Assembly (NCBI RefSeq): GCF_024347315.1
Contig: NZ_AP025461.1
Coordinates: forward strand, 1,178,001 to 1,242,000
DNA: 64,000 nt
Source of the DNA: Vibrio atlanticus
GTDB taxonomy: Bacteria > Pseudomonadota > Gammaproteobacteria > Enterobacterales > Vibrionaceae
Reading direction: 5' to 3'
Part shown: piece by piece, positions 1 to 9,795 of the stretch
How positions within the stretch are numbered: the stretch's first letter is position 1
How the letters are laid out: every line of letters begins with the position of its first letter
Made by a program: the position numbers and the translations under genes
Notes under the pieces: generated by a model
Told to the model about the DNA's origin: nothing
Databases searched by the model: none
What the model saw: only the letters and a program-made list of their open reading frames with translations

Positions 1-219
1 TACCCGACAACAAGCATGGGCTATGCCACTCGCCTGACCTCTCTTTCTTTAGAAGAGCGTGCAAAAGCGATGAAAGTAAGCCAACCACATATGCTTCCAG
101 TGCTAGAAAATGGCGTAATGGTCGGTGTGATGACTCGTACTGAAGTTATGCAAGCACTACGTCCAATCTATGGCGACCGCCTAAACGTGGTTCCAAAGGC
201 TGAACTAGAAACGGCTTAA
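1..219 (+). CDS. C-terminal end of a CBS-domain protein (5' truncated by window)
   Basis: The frame is open from base 1 and ends in TAA at 219, so only the last 72 residues are seen. The segment LPVLENGVMVGVMTRTEVMQ is the second half of a CBS domain: a beta-strand with a GVMTR turn and then a helix. CBS pairs bind adenosyl nucleotides and regulate an attached enzyme or transporter. The catalytic part lies outside the window, so the protein cannot be named. The gene is followed by a strong hairpin terminator about 200 bases downstream. Confidence 0.6.
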   Translation, partial: YPTTSMGYATRLTSLSLEERAKAMKVSQPHMLPVLENGVMVGVMTRTEVMQALRPIYGDRLNVVPKAELETA

Positions 220-418
220 CTAGCGACTGTATACAAAGCAAGCGTTTCATTAGAAACAAAGTAACGAATCGTAGGCTGAACTATTAGGGATTAGTCGTTC
301 AGCTAGATAACTCAGTCATTGCAACGTTGACTGGCAGAGGTAAATGGTGGCTTAAGACGCAGTAAAAGGTTTGACACAAAACAGACCTAAACGCGTGGCC
401 ATTTACCTCAATAAAAAA

Positions 419-445
419 GGCGCAAAGTGAAAACTTTGCGCCTTT
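419..445 (+). terminator. Rho-independent terminator, probably bidirectional
   Basis: A perfect 10-bp stem GGCGCAAAGT/ACTTTGCGCC with a GAAA loop is followed by TTT, and AAAAAA precedes it, so it can work on both strands between the CBS gene (+) and yceI (-). The rest of 220-570 shows no convincing gene. Confidence 0.8.
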
Positions 446-570
446 CTCTATATTCTAGCTGCTTTGCTACTTTCCATATTACTATATAACTGGCTAACAG
501 CCGCCCTATCTCGTATCGACTAGATTTTTGATCTTTCTAAATATGTTGATAGCGATTATGGATAGCTAGA

Positions 571-1140
571 TTACTTCTTTACACCTTCAACATGCAGATC
601 CATGTCTACATAGCTTGAAGCGCCCATTACTGGGATATTGAAGTCAGCAAGCTCTAGACGAGTTGTACCAACGAAACCAGCACGCTCACCACCCCATGGG
701 TCTTGACCAGCACCGATGAATTCAGCTTCGATAACGATAGGCTTAGTTACACCGTGAAGTTTAAGGTCACCCATAACTTCAAGTTTGCCGTCGCCTTTAT
801 CAACCACTTTTGTGCTGTTGAATGTCGCATCAGAAAACTTACCAGCATTGATGAAATCACCGCTACGGATGTGCTTATCACGCTCTGCGTGGTTTGAGTC
901 AAGGCTAGTTGTATCAACCGTTACGTTGATTTTAGACGCTTCAACGTTGCTCTCATCAAATGAGAAGTCACCTGAGAATGTGTTAAAACGACCTTGGATA
1001 AAGCTGTAACCTAGGTGGCTAACTTTGAAGTTAACTGAAGCATGCGCACCTTTTGTATCAATCACGTAATCAGCGGCGTTCGCAGCGAAAGGCATTGCCA
1101 TAGCAAATGCTAATCCTGTAGCGATAATTGACTTTTTCAT
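571..1140 (-). CDS. yceI: YceI family periplasmic protein
   Basis: 189 residues. A Sec signal peptide (MKKS, hydrophobic stretch, cleavage near ANA-A, residue 22) precedes a mature part starting ADYVIDTKGAHASVNFKVSHLG, the usual YceI opening. YceI proteins are lipocalin-like beta-barrels that bind polyisoprenoids in the periplasm; E. coli YceI is base-induced. The start is the Met before KKSIIATG, with an AGGAGC ribosome site; a longer frame upstream only overlaps the cytochrome gene. It overlaps the preceding b561 gene by 4 bases, the same pairing (yceJ-yceI) seen in E. coli. That points to translational coupling and a shared role around quinone or isoprenoid redox. Confidence 0.92.
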   Translation of the reverse strand: MKKSIIATGLAFAMAMPFAANAADYVIDTKGAHASVNFKVSHLGYSFIQGRFNTFSGDFSFDESNVEASKINVTVDTTSLDSNHAERDKHIRSGDFINAGKFSDATFNSTKVVDKGDGKLEVMGDLKLHGVTKPIVIEAEFIGAGQDPWGGERAGFVGTTRLELADFNIPVMGASSYVDMDLHVEGVKK

Positions 1141-1676
1141 TTTGAAGCTCCTATCATTTTTCGTAGCGTATCGTCTTTGTCGATAACGTGGTGTTTTATC
1201 GCCGCTAAGGCGTGCACTGATGCCATAATGATCAGTACCCATGCAGCATAGTAGTGAACCGTTCCTGCGAGATCAGATTGGTTTACAAATAGTTCACCCA
1301 TACTTGGTACAGTGAACCAATTGAATACCTCGATCCCACGGCCATCTGATGTCGAAATCAAATAACCTGAAATAAATAAAACCGCTAAGTTAATGTACAT
1401 AAATCCATGAGCGATCTTCGCCGCTACAACTTCATAGCTTTTACCTTCCACATTAGGTGACGCGGTAACTAGCTTCCAAAGCAAGCGGATAATGGTAACG
1501 GCAGCCAAAAGAATGCCTACCGAACGGTGGTAGTCTGGTGCTGTTTTGTACCACTCACTATAGTAAGAAAGATCAACCATCCATAGGCCTACACCAAATA
1601 GGCCAAATATTGCGAGTGCTGAGATCCAGTGCATTGCTCTTGCTAGAGGATTGTAATTTTTGACGTTGTTGTTCAT
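1137..1676 (-). CDS. Cytochrome b561 family membrane protein (YceJ-like)
   Basis: 179 residues with four predicted transmembrane helices. Candidate haem histidines are visible in the first helix (AMHWIS), the second (YHRSV), the third (KIAHGFMY) and the fourth region (GTVHYY, ASVHAL). The family passes electrons between ubiquinol and an acceptor in the inner membrane. It is the first gene of a two-gene operon with yceI, overlapping it by 4 bases. The start ATG at 1676 follows a purine-rich GGAAGAG stretch. Assignment to the YceJ subgroup rests on the neighbour and the length. Confidence 0.9.
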   Translation of the reverse strand: MNNNVKNYNPLARAMHWISALAIFGLFGVGLWMVDLSYYSEWYKTAPDYHRSVGILLAAVTIIRLLWKLVTASPNVEGKSYEVVAAKIAHGFMYINLAVLFISGYLISTSDGRGIEVFNWFTVPSMGELFVNQSDLAGTVHYYAAWVLIIMASVHALAAIKHHVIDKDDTLRKMIGASK

Positions 1677-1860
1677 GCATCTCTTCCGAATGTTAACGTG
1701 TCGTGTAGTTTTGAAAAGCGTACCCTACACCAAGTTTGCGTAACATATTATTTACCAAGTTTTACATTAGTTACATCATTTCAAATGAAACGAGTTATTC
1801 AAAAATTTTGAACAAGTTGCTTTATGGACAAATTTCTTTGTCGAACAATCGCTTGCTGAG

Positions 1861-2106
1861 TTATATTTCAACGATTTGTTCAATTTCATAGAGCTCATCT
1901 GATATGTCTAACATCTTACGTTCCATCACTTTTTGAGCGTCTTCTATCCCCTTGTTGTAATACACGGCTCCAAACTTTTTACTGATGAAGTCGACTAAGA
2001 ATTCAGTGTCGAACTGACCAAGCTCTACATCGAGCTCATCTTGTAGGTACTTTTGAAGTGTATGAGTGAGTTCGGATTTTTGCTTTGAATCTAATTGAAT
2101 GGTCAT
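1861..2106 (-). CDS. DUF2164 family protein
   Basis: 81 residues, acidic and mostly helical. The conserved centre (TEFLVDFISKKFGAVYYNKGIEDA) fits DUF2164, a small soluble family of unknown function widespread in gamma-proteobacteria. I chose the ATG at 2106, preceded by GGAAA at a suitable distance, rather than an in-frame TTG four codons upstream. It is a single gene, and nothing nearby suggests a job. Confidence 0.75.
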   Translation of the reverse strand: MTIQLDSKQKSELTHTLQKYLQDELDVELGQFDTEFLVDFISKKFGAVYYNKGIEDAQKVMERKMLDISDELYEIEQIVEI

Positions 2107-2395
2107 GGGTGTTTCCAAATAAAGAGTATGTAGAACAATTGTGATTAGCCGACTAAGCTATAATTTCGTTAGCTCACTGAAACTCTGCCAATCAGTTCAA
2201 GTTTTCTAACTAGCTATAATTCCTCATAATTTAGTTTACAGACCAGTAGAGTGCCAGTGCTATCCATAAAATCGCTCAGTAATGGTTAATTTTGATAGAG
2301 GGATCAAGAACTCGCACTTTGACAATAGGTAATGCCGCCGAAATTACCGTACTATTGCCCATCAATAAGATAGCAACCGTGTATAAGAGGCTTCA

Positions 2396-3031
2396 TTGTT
2401 ATTAGATCTGGTGATTAAAAGCGTCAATCAGTTTCAAGACGATTGCTTGAAACTTTGTGAGCGTCATTACCCTACCGTACACAATCAAGGGATCAGTGAA
2501 CATCACATAGGCAAAGCCTTTGCCCGACGAATGGAGCACACTTTCGTTAGCTTCAATCATGCAAGCAACGTAAGCCCACTAGAAATGCTCTCTTCTGGTG
2601 AAACGCCACGACACTTCCGAATCTCTTCTGAAATTGGTACCGTTTGGATGATTAGCCACCATATGGTGAGCGCAGGAAAGACTTGTCGTAAAAAGTTGAT
2701 GTTGGACATTCATAACTGGCAGCAAGAGTACGGATTTGCCATTCAACCCAATGACCTATTGATCATTGTCTCCGACCATTGGATAAGTCGAAGCAAAAAC
2801 AGTGGTGAACTCTTGCATTGGTGGATGGGGGAACTCCCAGACCAGATTAGCGACTACAGCCTACAAGGTATCACGCTAAGAGAGAGTGATACTCAATTCG
2901 CAGATGATTTAAATAGTAACTTCAAAATCAGTCCGTGTTTTATCCGATTCGCTCACCCGCTAAAACGCTCTGGAAATCAACAACTAGTTCGTAAATACCT
3001 GCAACTTTATGCGGTAATACAATGGCAGTAA
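2396..3031 (+). CDS. Conserved hypothetical protein
   Basis: 211 residues, not recognised. The start is a TTG with a good AAGAGG ribosome site five bases upstream; no earlier ATG is in frame. There is no signal peptide or membrane segment. The protein is rich in His and Trp (ISEHHIGKAFARRMEHTF, VWMISHHM, HWWMGELPD), which might mean metal or nucleic-acid binding, but no family motif is clear. It stands alone between a DUF2164 gene (-) and an EAL gene (+), with AT-rich spacers on both sides. Confidence 0.6.
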   Translation: MLLDLVIKSVNQFQDDCLKLCERHYPTVHNQGISEHHIGKAFARRMEHTFVSFNHASNVSPLEMLSSGETPRHFRISSEIGTVWMISHHMVSAGKTCRKKLMLDIHNWQQEYGFAIQPNDLLIIVSDHWISRSKNSGELLHWWMGELPDQISDYSLQGITLRESDTQFADDLNSNFKISPCFIRFAHPLKRSGNQQLVRKYLQLYAVIQWQ

Positions 3032-3547
3032 AATACAAAACAATTTTCAATTTGATATATAACGTAAATAATTATACCTACACTTTTATTTTATAAAATA
3101 ACACCTGTATTCTACTCATTTATTATCCGGGTTCTCCAGTTTACTAATTAATAACTTAACAACCTCAATATTAATTTTGAGAGACAGACATCATTTTTGT
3201 GTAACCACGAAGATCTATTTATTTTATTATTTTGATACTCCCCCAGAATGTAAGCCTTTAACCATATTTATTTCAGGTGTATACGTGTTAAGGCTTTATA
3301 TTGATAGGGTTGATATGATATAGGTTACTCAGACATCAAATTCACTGAACCCATTAAACAAGCTAAGCAATATATATCCTTGATACATAATGACGTTTAT
3401 CATCCTTGTTTTTCGCTGACTTTAATTATTTAGATGTTACCGTGACAAATTAATTTTTATTAATTGACAATTTATCAACACCTGTCAATATTATGACAAC
3501 TGTGACGTATATTCTCGTCACTGAATAAACACCTTTTATTAGCGATT
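3032..3547 (+). promoter_or_regulatory. AT-rich intergenic region with promoter-like elements and a dyad
   Basis: No gene is seen. Close to the EAL gene there is a TTGACA at 3464-3469, with an AT-rich candidate -10 near 3489-3494 (TATTAT). An inverted repeat GTGACG-N8-CGTCAC spans 3502-3521, 27 bases before the ATG. The dyad is a candidate operator or leader hairpin; no factor is assigned. Confidence 0.35.
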
Positions 3548-4339
3548 ATGATTTTATCAGACAGAAGTGAATTTATTAGTTGTATATCTGTGGATGCCGA
3601 TATGCAGTTTATTGCGAAATACCAAGACTTAACACTTACAAGTGTCTACCAACCTATATTTGATTCTTCTTTGACTCAGATAGGTGTAGAGGCTTTGGTT
3701 CGTATTTCCAATTGTAAAGGTGATATCGTTCGCCCAGATCACTTCTTCCATTCAGACGAAACCTCATACACAGACAAAATCAACGTAGAGAGACTGAGTC
3801 GAGCCATTCACATCCGTAACTTCGCACAATCGACGGTCCGTCACTTAAACCTTTTTTTGAACGTTCTTCCAAACGTGGGTGAGTTGTTTGCCTCTGAAAA
3901 AGTAAAAGACACTCTGTTAGCTAAACGTCTTCACGAGCTTAACTTATCGTGCGAACAAATCGTCATGGAGTTGGTCGAACTTAATGTAGAAAGTGAAGAA
4001 CGTTTAAAAAACGCGGCCCACTCACTTGCAGATAATGGTTTTCAAATCGCGGTTGATGACTTTGGAGCACAGGCGTCAACAGAGCAACGTGTTCGCCATA
4101 TCACTCCTCATATCATCAAAATCGATCGCTCTGTGATGTTGGATTTTGAAAACGGTGATACTCGAAAAATGGAGTTAGTAGTTAAGCTTGCCAACCAAAT
4201 CGGTGCAAAGACGGTCATCGAAGGGATAGAAACCCAACAGCAACTGACTGCGATGCAAAGTTTAGGCTTCGATATGTATCAAGGCTATCACTTAGCCATG
4301 CCAAAGCCGATTGAGTTGGATATCCGCCTAGCAATCTAG
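3548..4339 (+). CDS. Stand-alone EAL-domain c-di-GMP phosphodiesterase
   Basis: 263 residues, almost entirely an EAL domain. The catalytic set appears intact: EALVRI near residue 49, the Asn of FLNVLPN, the Glu of VMELVEL, DDFG, IKIDRS, VIEGIET and YQGYHLAMP at the end. It should therefore hydrolyse c-di-GMP to pGpG in the cytosol. There is no sensory, membrane or HTH segment, so regulation is either transcriptional or through a partner. The ATG at 3548 has only a weak ribosome site; Met19 is an alternative start. A GGDEF gene (24.6 kb) and an HD-GYP gene (17.7 kb) in the same window also act on this second messenger. Confidence 0.88.
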   Translation: MILSDRSEFISCISVDADMQFIAKYQDLTLTSVYQPIFDSSLTQIGVEALVRISNCKGDIVRPDHFFHSDETSYTDKINVERLSRAIHIRNFAQSTVRHLNLFLNVLPNVGELFASEKVKDTLLAKRLHELNLSCEQIVMELVELNVESEERLKNAAHSLADNGFQIAVDDFGAQASTEQRVRHITPHIIKIDRSVMLDFENGDTRKMELVVKLANQIGAKTVIEGIETQQQLTAMQSLGFDMYQGYHLAMPKPIELDIRLAI

Positions 4340-4503
4340 AATCTAGACCCTATTCTCTATTATACCGGAAGCCGCTTTACCATTGGCTAACGACTTTTAT
4401 AATACCTATCTTTTAAAACGATCCTTGTTAAGGCACGCATTGCTATCGCAACGTCCTCTTAGTTCGGACCTATCTTCGTCTTGTTTTATCAAACCATATC
4501 CGT

Positions 4504-4532
4504 AAAAAAGCCCAGTCAAAATTGACTGGGCT
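4504..4532 (-). terminator. Terminator of the RND operon
   Basis: An 11-bp stem AGCCCAGTCAA/TTGACTGGGCT is followed, on the minus strand, by a run of six T. It lies 30 bases after the RND stop codon. Confidence 0.8.
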
Positions 4533-4562
4533 GGCTTAAAAGAATCTGTTTTATATCAATCC

Positions 4563-7500
4563 CTAATAACCCGCAGTGGACGGTTTGATTCTATATAGAA
4601 TGGCGAACATCACTGGTACTACTATTAGCGTTAGTACTGTAGCAAAGCCTAAGCCTGCCATGATGGTAATCGCCATCGAGCCGAAAAATGCATCGAATAC
4701 CAAGGGAATCATGCCCAAGATAGTCGTTAGTGCTGCCATAGATACCGGTCGTACACGACTGATCGCGCTGTCGATAACCGCTAGATATGGGTCTTTGCCT
4801 GTTGAGAGTTCAGTGTTTATCTGGTCAAGCAGGACGATACCATTTTTCAAAATCATGCCACTTAAGCTCAGTAAGCCTAGGAAAGCCGTGAAACTGAATG
4901 GCATATTAGTCCCTAGCAGACCAATCGAAACACCAATGATAGAAAGTGGTACCGTAAACCAAATCACAAGCGGCTTACGAACCGAGTTAAACAAAAGCAT
5001 GGTAATAATAAACATCAGCAAGTAACCCATTGGTAGTGAACCAAATAGAGATTCTTGTGCATCTTTAGAGCTTTCGTATTCGCCGCCCCAACTGATGCTG
5101 TAACCTTCTGGTAGAGCCAATGCTTCTACTTGTGGTTTCACACGAGCAAACAAACTCGCGGGTGTTTCATCACCAAGTACATCGTGGTCAGCCAATACGG
5201 TTAGCGTACGCTTTCTATCACGACGTTGAATCAGTGGCTCAGACCATTGAAGCTCAACCCCATCGATCACTTGTTCTACGGGAATGTAGGTTTGCAGTGA
5301 TGGGCTCCAAATCTTCACATTGTTCAGTGATTCAAAGTCAAAACGCTCTTCTTCAGGTAAACGCGCAACGATAGGTAACATATGAGTACCATCACGCAGT
5401 AAACCGATGTTGTAGCCACCAAACGCCATTTGTAACGTTTCAGAAAGGTCAGTTTTTGAAATGCCAAGACGACGTGCCTTTGACTCGTTAAATAGCGGCA
5501 CTAGCTCTTTAGTGCGTTCACGCCAGTCGTGACGAACATTTCGTGAGCCTGGATCAGCAAGTAAAACGTCTTCGACTTCAACTGCAATACTACGCAATAC
5601 TTTAGGGTCAGCACCGATAATACGCGCTTCAATTTTTGAAGCTGGTGATGGACCAAACTCAATCAATTTGAACTGGAACGTTGGTTGTTCAAATTCGTTT
5701 GCTAAGTCTTTGTCTAACGCCGCTAGAGCCTTAAACATGGTGTCGCGGTCAGTCGTTCTTACTTGCAACTGGCTGTACGCTTCGTAGCTTTTCTCTGGTT
5801 GGTATGTCAGCGCGAAGCGTTGCATGCCTTGGCCAACTGTTGTGGTTACAAACTCAACGTCGTCTTGCTGGCGAATGTAGCTTTCAACCTTTTCAGTTTG
5901 CTTAATGGTTTCACGAACATCTGTGCCCTCTGGCATCCACATATCGACGTAAAACATTGGCGTGTTTGATGGTGGGAAGAACTGTTGCTTCACCATACCA
6001 AAACCAACAATCGAACCAGCTAGCATAGCAATCATACTGACGACAGTTAGCCATCGGAAGCGCAATGCAAATTTCAGAGACGCGCCGAATACAACGAACA
6101 GAATACCTTTGTATGGGTCTTCGTTCTCATCGACCTTGTCTTCTTCTTTAAGCAACATCTCGGCAAGGAACGGCGTTAGCGTTAGTGCTGTTACCCAACT
6201 CAAAAACAGTGAGAAACACAGTACCCAGAACAGCGAACCCATGAACTCGCCTGTCGCATCTTTCGACAAACCAATCGGTGCAAACGCTGTGATAGCGATA
6301 ATGGTTGCACCTAACAGTGGCCATTGTGTTTGCTTCACGATGTCTTTCGCTGCTTGAAGCTTAGTCTTTCCTTTCTTTAAACCAACCAGAATACCTTCAA
6401 CGACAACAATCGCGTTGTCCACCAGCATACCGAGCGCGATGATCAAAGCACCCAGTGAGATGCGGTGCAGTTCGACATCGTTGTAGTCCATAAGAATGAA
6501 CGTACCGAATACGGTCAGTAGAAGGACTAAACCGATAATCAAACCACTGCGTAAACCCATTGCGAACAGCAGAACAATAATAACGATGGCTACCGCTTCA
6601 ACTAGGCTGATTAAAAAGTCAGCCACTGATTTGTCTACTTCTTGCGCTTGGTTGTAGAAATAGTTCAGTTCTACACCCGCTGGTTTAATACTTTCTAGGC
6701 GATCCAGTTCCGCATCCAATGCTTTACCTATTTCAACCACGTTTACGCCTGAAGAGAACGCAATACCTAGGTTGATCGCTGGTTTGCCGTTGTAAGTTAA
6801 TACATTGCCCGGTTTTTCTTGAATACCGCGAGTGACCTCAGCAACATCTTTCAAACGAATCAGATTGCCAGTGTCACGACCATGAATGATTAGGTTTTCT
6901 AGCTCTTCAACTGTGCTCAGCGTACCGTTAGGTTTGATCGTTAGGCTTTGGCCATTCAACATTACCTCACCTGCCGATACCACACTGTTTTGTTGTGCTA
7001 ACAGTGACGTTACCATCGACATATCTAAGTTCAGCGCTGCTAAACGCTCAAGCGACATCTCAACAAACAGTTGTTCTTGTTGATCACCTGCAATGCTTAC
7101 TTTACCGACACCGTCGACCAGTTCGATTTCACGCGTTAGGTAATCTGCGTACTGTTTCAGCTGGACATAATCGTAGCCATCACCGGTCAGCATGATCATC
7201 ACACCAAATACGTCACCAAAATCATCAATGATCTGAACTGAGTTAACACCACTGGGTAGTGTTGGCTGTAGATCGTTGATCTTACGGCGCATTTCATCCC
7301 AGATTTGTGGTAGCTCGTCTGGACCGTAGTCCATCTTCATGCTGACCATAATTTGAGACATGCCATTCGATGAGGTCGATGTGATCTTGTCGATATAAGG
7401 GAGCTGTCTTATCTCTTTCTCAAGTGGGTAAGTCAGTTCTTCCTCAACTTCCATTGACGTAGCGCCAGGGTAAGTTGAAATAATCATTGCATCTTTAATG

Positions 7501-7622
7501 GTAAAAGCTGGGTCTTCTAAACGGGATAGGTTGCCAAAAGACGACACACCGCCAATGGCCAAAATGACTAGAAACAGCCAGCTGATTACTTTGTTTTTTA
7601 TTGAATATTCTGCGATGTTCAT
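4563..7622 (-). CDS. RND family multidrug efflux pump, inner-membrane subunit (VexK/VmeI-like)
   Basis: 1019 residues, the normal size for an HAE1-type RND protein. It has an N-terminal helix, a large periplasmic porter domain (about 35-330), a helix bundle, a second porter domain and a final bundle. Proton-relay segment 4 reads GMLVDNAIVVVEG, so the second Asp of the usual DD pair is Asn, while the Lys in the late bundle lies outside a clear motif. It expels drugs or bile compounds by proton antiport together with two adaptor lipoproteins encoded just upstream (overlap 4 bases) and a TolC encoded elsewhere. The order adaptor-adaptor-pump matches Vibrio VexIJK and VmeGHI. A divergent TetR gene is the likely regulator. 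Confidence 0.9.
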   Translation of the reverse strand: MNIAEYSIKNKVISWLFLVILAIGGVSSFGNLSRLEDPAFTIKDAMIISTYPGATSMEVEEELTYPLEKEIRQLPYIDKITSTSSNGMSQIMVSMKMDYGPDELPQIWDEMRRKINDLQPTLPSGVNSVQIIDDFGDVFGVMIMLTGDGYDYVQLKQYADYLTREIELVDGVGKVSIAGDQQEQLFVEMSLERLAALNLDMSMVTSLLAQQNSVVSAGEVMLNGQSLTIKPNGTLSTVEELENLIIHGRDTGNLIRLKDVAEVTRGIQEKPGNVLTYNGKPAINLGIAFSSGVNVVEIGKALDAELDRLESIKPAGVELNYFYNQAQEVDKSVADFLISLVEAVAIVIIVLLFAMGLRSGLIIGLVLLLTVFGTFILMDYNDVELHRISLGALIIALGMLVDNAIVVVEGILVGLKKGKTKLQAAKDIVKQTQWPLLGATIIAITAFAPIGLSKDATGEFMGSLFWVLCFSLFLSWVTALTLTPFLAEMLLKEEDKVDENEDPYKGILFVVFGASLKFALRFRWLTVVSMIAMLAGSIVGFGMVKQQFFPPSNTPMFYVDMWMPEGTDVRETIKQTEKVESYIRQQDDVEFVTTTVGQGMQRFALTYQPEKSYEAYSQLQVRTTDRDTMFKALAALDKDLANEFEQPTFQFKLIEFGPSPASKIEARIIGADPKVLRSIAVEVEDVLLADPGSRNVRHDWRERTKELVPLFNESKARRLGISKTDLSETLQMAFGGYNIGLLRDGTHMLPIVARLPEEERFDFESLNNVKIWSPSLQTYIPVEQVIDGVELQWSEPLIQRRDRKRTLTVLADHDVLGDETPASLFARVKPQVEALALPEGYSISWGGEYESSKDAQESLFGSLPMGYLLMFIITMLLFNSVRKPLVIWFTVPLSIIGVSIGLLGTNMPFSFTAFLGLLSLSGMILKNGIVLLDQINTELSTGKDPYLAVIDSAISRVRPVSMAALTTILGMIPLVFDAFFGSMAITIMAGLGFATVLTLIVVPVMFAILYRIKPSTAGY

Positions 7623-8674
7623 TCTGCTTTTCCTGACAATTCGATTCCGTCACGGAGTTTTCTTAGATTCGAGTTTACGAGTCGATCACCTTGCTCAACA
7701 CCATGAGCGATTAATGCGCCTTGGCCACTGATTTTGTCGACTTCTACTTCGCTTTTGAATGCTTGTCCGTCTTCCATTTTCCACACATAGAACTGATTAG
7801 CTTCAGAGCCCGCTTCTAGCGTTGTCATTGGTAACTGGTAACCTTGAACATCACTCAGACCCGCTTTCGCCATATCCACATTGACCGTAACGCTCGTGCC
7901 CGGCAGAATTTCACTTTCAGGCTGCTGCATCTGCATCCAAAACTCGTAGGTACGTGATTGTGGGTGCAATTCGCTAGTGTGCTCTAGATACGTCAAAGGA
8001 TATTCCCCCGAGTGACCTCCAAAAGTTGCTTGGGGGCGGTAACTGCTCGAACGCATGTCTGGGCTGATCGACGCCAAAATAGAATCTGACACTTGAATTC
8101 GCACATACACCTTATCGTTCTGGTACACACTCAGGAGTGTTTCTCCAGGAGTCGTGTTTTCGAATCGTTGCTTATCTACGGTTGAAACGGTTCCTGAGAA
8201 TGGCGCTAAAAGCTCTGTGTAACTTAACTTGCGTTTTGCTGCCGCCAAATTCGCCGATGCTAGTTTGTAGTTCGCAGTCAGTTGGTCGTGTTCTGATTGC
8301 GATAACATCTTGCTGCCAAACATCTCCGTACCACGGGCCAACTGTTTGCTCGCCAGTTTGAATTGAGATTTAGCATCAGTTAGATCTTGAAGGTACGTTG
8401 CGTTATCTAAGGTGGCTAATAACTGCCCTTTTTCGACTTTGTCACCGGCTTCAACCAATACTTGTTGAATTTCGCCTGCAAGCTTAAATGCCAACGGTGT
8501 AAGTTCTGCAGGCATCACCTGTCCATTAAAACTTCTGAACTGATCAGTCAGCGGCGCGCCAACGTCAAAGGTAGAAACCAATAAAGGCGGTTGTTCACGG
8601 TGTACAGCTTCATTGTTACAGGCTTGAAGTAACAAAACCGACGCGACAACAACTGATAATTTTAAAAGGTTCAT
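7619..8674 (-). CDS. RND periplasmic adaptor (membrane fusion) lipoprotein, second of two
   Basis: 351 residues. The signal peptide ends in the lipobox LLQAC (Cys19), so it is an inner-membrane lipoprotein. It then shows the HlyD/AcrA layout: a biotinyl-lipoyl half-domain (GEIQQVLVEAGDKVEKGQLLATLD), a helical hairpin (about 95-165), the second lipoyl half (LLAPFSGTVSTV) and a beta-barrel. It bridges the RND pump to the outer-membrane channel. Its start overlaps the preceding adaptor's stop (TAATG) and its stop overlaps the pump start (ATGA), so the three genes are translated as one unit. Confidence 0.9.
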   Translation of the reverse strand: MNLLKLSVVVASVLLLQACNNEAVHREQPPLLVSTFDVGAPLTDQFRSFNGQVMPAELTPLAFKLAGEIQQVLVEAGDKVEKGQLLATLDNATYLQDLTDAKSQFKLASKQLARGTEMFGSKMLSQSEHDQLTANYKLASANLAAAKRKLSYTELLAPFSGTVSTVDKQRFENTTPGETLLSVYQNDKVYVRIQVSDSILASISPDMRSSSYRPQATFGGHSGEYPLTYLEHTSELHPQSRTYEFWMQMQQPESEILPGTSVTVNVDMAKAGLSDVQGYQLPMTTLEAGSEANQFYVWKMEDGQAFKSEVEVDKISGQGALIAHGVEQGDRLVNSNLRKLRDGIELSGKAE

Positions 8675-9762
8675 TAAATACCCCCCTCACGAAGCCAAGC
8701 TTTTACTTGCTGTCCGTCAGATAACACATCCACACCTGCTTCAACGATAAGATCACCAGAAGAAAGACCTTCTATAACTTTACCTTGCTCATCAAGCAGG
8801 ACTTGTACTTTAGAAATCGAACGAGAGTCTGGGTTATAGCGCCATAGCTCGCCATGGTCAGCTTGTTTGGTTAGCCAAGCTGAATCAACAATGCCAATAC
8901 CGTAGTCTGACTTGCTCTTCTGAACTTCAACTTGCGCTGTCATTCCAGAAAGTAGATTGATGCCTACCGGCTTGTCGATAGATACAACCGCTTGGTAGCT
9001 GTTGGTGTCTTCATCTGGTTGTGTAGAGATCTCTTTAAAACGCGTTGGGATACGAATACCGCGGTGGCTATCCATTACAACCCACATGTTTGAGCTCGTT
9101 AGGTCTTGAATAGAGCGGTCTTCAAGCTTAGATACCGGAATAGAGAACGTCACATCCATTTCACTGTGATTCAAAATATTAAGAACTGGCTGCTTTTCAG
9201 CAATTAACTGATATTGCTTACCAAACACCATCGATACCACGCCATCGAATGGAGCAACTAATGTGGTGTAACCAAGGTTTGTTTTTGCTTGTTCCAACTC
9301 AACGTCAGCGGCAGTAAAGGTGTTGACGGCTTGGTCGTAGTAATCGGTACTGACTAACTTTTTCGAATACAGCTCAGAAGCTTGCTTGTATTGGCTGTTC
9401 GCCAAGTCAAATTTAGCTTGAGCTGCATCAACGGCAATACGGTAATCCGTCGCGTCTAATACGGCTAGCACCTGACCTTTCTTAACTTCTTGTCCCATAC
9501 GAACATCGAAAGCTTCGATATCACCACCCACTTGAAATGAAAGCGCAGCACGGTCGGTTGCATCCACTTTTGCGATAAAACTATCAAGCTCGATATCTGC
9601 CTGCAGAGGAATCTCAAATAACTTTACAGGCTTGATTACCTTCTCACTTTCCTCTGACTGAACTTTGTTACATCCAGTTAGAGAGCCTGCGAGCAATAGT
9701 GCGGCAATAACCACGCCCGTACGCTTGGTCGGTATCGCTTTGATAGACAAATTGGATTGCAT
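8674..9762 (-). CDS. RND periplasmic adaptor lipoprotein, first of two
   Basis: 362 residues, with signal and lipobox SLTGC (Cys31). Lipoyl halves are seen at GDIEAFDVRMGQEVKKGQVLAVL and TTLVAPFDGVVSMVF, separated by a short helical hairpin. It is paralogous to the next gene, and the pump may need both adaptors. This is the first gene of the operon. The 149-base gap to the divergent TetR gene carries the promoters and a long-spaced inverted repeat. Confidence 0.9.
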   Translation of the reverse strand: MQSNLSIKAIPTKRTGVVIAALLLAGSLTGCNKVQSEESEKVIKPVKLFEIPLQADIELDSFIAKVDATDRAALSFQVGGDIEAFDVRMGQEVKKGQVLAVLDATDYRIAVDAAQAKFDLANSQYKQASELYSKKLVSTDYYDQAVNTFTAADVELEQAKTNLGYTTLVAPFDGVVSMVFGKQYQLIAEKQPVLNILNHSEMDVTFSIPVSKLEDRSIQDLTSSNMWVVMDSHRGIRIPTRFKEISTQPDEDTNSYQAVVSIDKPVGINLLSGMTAQVEVQKSKSDYGIGIVDSAWLTKQADHGELWRYNPDSRSISKVQVLLDEQGKVIEGLSSGDLIVEAGVDVLSDGQQVKAWLREGGI

Positions 9763-9795
9763 GATGCTTCTCCATTTAATTATTATGATTTATTA

